Shown here in pieces: positions 6,403 through 6,692 of a stretch of DNA of 6,692 nucleotides. A program made the position numbers and the translations under genes. Origin of the DNA: Chryseobacterium gleum (GTDB lineage Bacteria > Bacteroidota > Bacteroidia > Flavobacteriales_D > Sanyastnellaceae); the NCBI GenBank assembly GCA_945878835.1, contig CAMCUG010000080.1:1-6692 (forward strand), in the 5' to 3' direction. Every line of letters starts with the position of its first letter. Positions within the stretch are counted from its first letter, which is position 1. The notes beneath the pieces were generated by a model. It saw only the letters and a list, made by a program, of their open reading frames with translations, had not been told where the DNA came from and ran no database searches.

Positions 6403-6692
6403 ATGCACTACAAAAAATTTATTACCCTAGCGTTTGCACTTTCTTCGTGCTCGCCTGTACCCTGTCAAATCAACGATAATTTCAGCGACGGCAACTTCAA
6501 CATGAATCCCACATGGGCCGGTTCCACTGATGTATTCGTCGTGAACGTCAGTCAAGAATTGCAGGTGTTCAACGCAACCGGCGGACAGAGCTACCTCTCT
6601 GCACAAACAAGTAACCCCTCCATTGACAACAAAGAATGGCGCTTTACAGTGAAACAAACGTTTTCAGGTAGCGACAACAACCACAGCAGAAT
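6403..6692 (+). CDS. Exported (surface or secreted) protein, N-terminal part only; runs off the right end
   Basis: The frame opens at ATG 6403 and continues without a stop through 96 codons to the window end. The next in-frame stop upstream is TAG at 6370-6372 and there is no other ATG between, so the start is secure. The N-terminus MHYKKFITLAFALSSCSPVPC has a basic n-region and a short hydrophobic core (about 6-13), i.e. an export signal. Cleavage could be by lipoprotein signal peptidase at the lipobox-like LSSC (13-16) or by signal peptidase I near Gln22. The mature start, NDNFSDGNF (24-32) then NPTW, a YLS strand and KEWRF, resembles the opening domain of large Bacteroidota exported proteins, some carrying lamin-tail domains and a type IX secretion tail. 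That comparison is from memory. The domains that would define its function lie beyond the window, so no gene name is given. Confidence 0.85.
   Translation, partial: MHYKKFITLAFALSSCSPVPCQINDNFSDGNFNMNPTWAGSTDVFVVNVSQELQVFNATGGQSYLSAQTSNPSIDNKEWRFTVKQTFSGSDNNHSR

Noticed and set aside
6334..6408. N-terminal extension of asd to a GTG at 6408
   Set aside because: It would add 25 residues before the Rossmann strand MRIAVVGATG, overlap the start of the divergent gene and remove nearly all promoter space. ATG 6333 fits the family start.
6427..6657. 76-codon minus-strand frame opposite the exported-protein gene
   Set aside because: It runs antisense to a frame with a clear signal peptide and family-like sequence. 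Its own translation shows no recognisable features.
1..6692. Novel defence, mobile or RNA-based system
   Set aside because: No direct-repeat array, transposase, integrase, reverse transcriptase, toxin-antitoxin pair, tRNA or structured RNA was seen, and coding sequence of known families fills almost all of the window.

Overview
The window looks like an ordinary chromosomal housekeeping segment from a member of the Bacteroidota, probably on the Flavobacteriales side. Three things point there. No start codon has a convincing Shine-Dalgarno sequence. An exact TAnnTTTG element (the Bacteroidota -7 promoter consensus) lies just upstream of gltX, with another at the left edge of the window. The last gene encodes a secreted protein with an N-terminal segment (DNFSDGNF...NPTW...) of a type I know from Bacteroidota exported proteins. 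The phylum call is fairly firm; the order is a guess.

Layout from left to right. Positions 1-73 may hold the last 23 codons of an upstream gene whose stop overlaps the mfd start (ATGA), together with a hairpin and a promoter-like motif that compete with that reading. mfd (70-3426, +) is a complete transcription-repair coupling factor. After a 45-bp gap with a promoter-like element comes gltX (3472-4995, +), a glutamyl-tRNA synthetase, and folB (4997-5344, +), a dihydroneopterin aldolase, starting one base after the gltX stop. asd (5341-6333, -), aspartate-semialdehyde dehydrogenase, converges on folB; the two stop codons share a TTAA palindrome. A 69-bp divergent spacer separates asd from a gene starting at 6403 (+) that encodes an exported protein and runs off the right end.

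The genes do not form one pathway. gltX-folB is very likely a co-transcribed pair (glutamate charging of tRNA and folate synthesis). mfd is a repair and transcription gene that may be read through into gltX. asd is an amino-acid and cell-wall precursor gene with its own promoter in the divergent spacer. Coding density is very high: the longest stretch without a gene is the 69-bp spacer at 6334-6402. I see no RNA gene, CRISPR array, insertion sequence, phage gene or repeat family. I looked for a novel system and do not find one; the observations in Part 2 concern gene junctions, regulatory sites and the exported protein.
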